Positions 32,871 to 33,714 of a stretch of DNA of 33,714 nt are shown piece after piece. Source of the DNA: Bacillota bacterium (lineage in GTDB: Bacteria > Bacillota > Clostridia > Acetivibrionales > DTU013). The stretch is from positions 1 to 33,714 of the forward strand of contig JAEYRB010000064.1 of assembly GCA_023409735.1 (NCBI GenBank). The letters run 5' to 3'. The position numbers and the translations under genes are program-made. A model generated the notes under the pieces. It worked only from the letters and a program-made list of their open reading frames with translations. It was not told where the DNA came from and did no database searches. How positions within the stretch are numbered: position 1 is the first letter of the stretch; each line of letters begins with the position of its first letter.

Positions 32871-33714
32871 ATGGAAGAGGAAAGGCTTATCGAGAGGAAC
32901 GCCGTCGTTGAAGACATTGATGAGACAAGTCTGAGACCCAGGAGATTCAACGAATATATAGGGCAGACCAAGGTAAAGGAAAATCTCAATATTTTCATAG
33001 AGGCTGCCAAAAGGCGCAAGGAAGCATTGGACCACGTCCTGCTTTACGGCCCTCCCGGTCTTGGAAAAACAACGCTTGCAGGCATCATTGCGTCCGAGCT
33101 TGGCGTGAATCTTCGCATAACCTCGGGACCTGCCATAGAAAAGCCCGGAGATCTCGCGGCAATACTTACGAACCTCGGAAGCTATGATGTGCTTTTTATA
33201 GATGAAATACACAGGCTTAACAGAAGCGTCGAAGAAATACTTTACCCAGCTATGGAAGACTACGCGCTTGACATCATCATCGGGAAAGGCCCAAGCGCGC
33301 GCTCGATCAGGCTCGACCTGCCCAAGTTCACGCTTGTTGGCGCCACGACGAGGGCCGGACTGCTGACATCTCCGTTAAGAGACCGCTTCGGAGTCATAAA
33401 CCGCCTCGAGATGTACAATAACGATGAATTGGCGCTTATAGTAAAGCGCTCGGCGGGAATACTGAACATAGAGATCGAGGATAAGGGTGCAATAGAAATT
33501 GCAAAACGGTCGAGGGGAACGCCAAGGATAGCCAACAGGCTGCTGAAGAGAGTGCGCGACTTTGCGCAGGTCAAGGCGGCCGGAGTAATAGATTCGGATG
33601 TCGCGGATATGGCACTCGATGCGCTCGAGATAGACGCCATCGGCCTTGACAATACCGATAGGGTTATGCTGACCAGCATAATCGAGAAATTCGGAGGAGG
33701 CCCTGTCGGGTTGG
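32871..33714 (+). CDS. ruvB: Holliday junction branch migration helicase RuvB (partial, runs off the window)
   Basis: RuvB is the hexameric AAA+ motor that drives branch migration with RuvA. The first 281 codons are present. Visible motifs: Walker A GPPGLGKTT, Walker B FIDEIHRL, sensor I GATTRAG, the SPLRDRFG arginine-finger loop and sensor II GTPRIANRLLKRVRDF, followed by the start of the winged-helix domain up to FGGGPVGL. GGGGGAAG lies before ATG 32871. An in-frame ATG at 32841 is possible but has no ribosome binding site. The C terminus is outside the window; nothing suggests it is broken. Confidence 0.96.
   Translation, partial: MEEERLIERNAVVEDIDETSLRPRRFNEYIGQTKVKENLNIFIEAAKRRKEALDHVLLYGPPGLGKTTLAGIIASELGVNLRITSGPAIEKPGDLAAILTNLGSYDVLFIDEIHRLNRSVEEILYPAMEDYALDIIIGKGPSARSIRLDLPKFTLVGATTRAGLLTSPLRDRFGVINRLEMYNNDELALIVKRSAGILNIEIEDKGAIEIAKRSRGTPRIANRLLKRVRDFAQVKAAGVIDSDVADMALDALEIDAIGLDNTDRVMLTSIIEKFGGGPVGL

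Overview
The window looks like a chromosomal segment of a Gram-positive anaerobe of the class Clostridia. The grounds are AddAB in place of RecBCD (with the AddB iron-sulfur cysteines), a GluP/YqgP-type rhomboid, a DUF1836 protein, strong GGAGG-type ribosome binding sites, ATA/AGA-rich codons and AT-rich spacers. No rRNA, tRNA or CRISPR array was seen. Genus cannot be fixed from the sequence alone.

Layout. 1-2212: a strong hairpin, a small 2H-phosphoesterase-like gene behind a promoter with a palindromic operator, then an EamA-family transporter. 2213-2634: a non-coding stretch with several copies of a ~24-bp repeat in both orientations. 2635-11185: addB and addA, overlapping, encoding the double-strand-break helicase-nuclease; AddA carries about 400 residues of low-complexity insertions. 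11186-12318: a 1.1-kb non-coding stretch with an IS5-type transposase relic, a second cluster of the same ~24-bp repeat, and decayed ~90-bp repeats. 12319-15999: an ECF sigma factor, a membrane protein of anti-sigma type (DUF4179-like) and a polysaccharide-deacetylase lipoprotein. 16262-17927 (minus strand): an AqpZ-like aquaporin and an SGNH hydrolase, each with its own terminator. 18431-20618: a DUF1836 regulator-like protein and a GluP-like rhomboid protease with a TPR tail. 20819-21910: a DUF362 protein. 21945-26820: sbcD and sbcC, overlapping. 27047-28195: a truncated response regulator and a small basic protein of unknown function, followed by two terminators. 28359-31285 (minus strand): argG then argH, with a 252-bp imperfect inverted-repeat element between them and probable ArgR boxes at the argG promoter. 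31452-33714: ruvC, ruvA and the first part of ruvB, which runs off the window; this block is visibly richer in G+C.

How the genes fit together. Three DNA-recombination machines lie close to each other: AddAB (end resection), SbcCD (hairpin and blocked-end nuclease) and RuvABC (Holliday-junction migration and cleavage). ArgG and ArgH carry out the last two steps of arginine synthesis. The sigma factor and its membrane partner look like an envelope-sensing pair.

The least expected features are non-genic. The same promoter-palindrome arrangement stands before two unrelated genes 27 kb apart. Two related repeat clusters bracket addAB. Tandem repeats with 12, 14, 19 and 48 bp units lie in or beside addA, the sigma gene, the ruvA-ruvB spacer and the anti-sigma gene. 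A long inverted-repeat element sits inside the arg operon.
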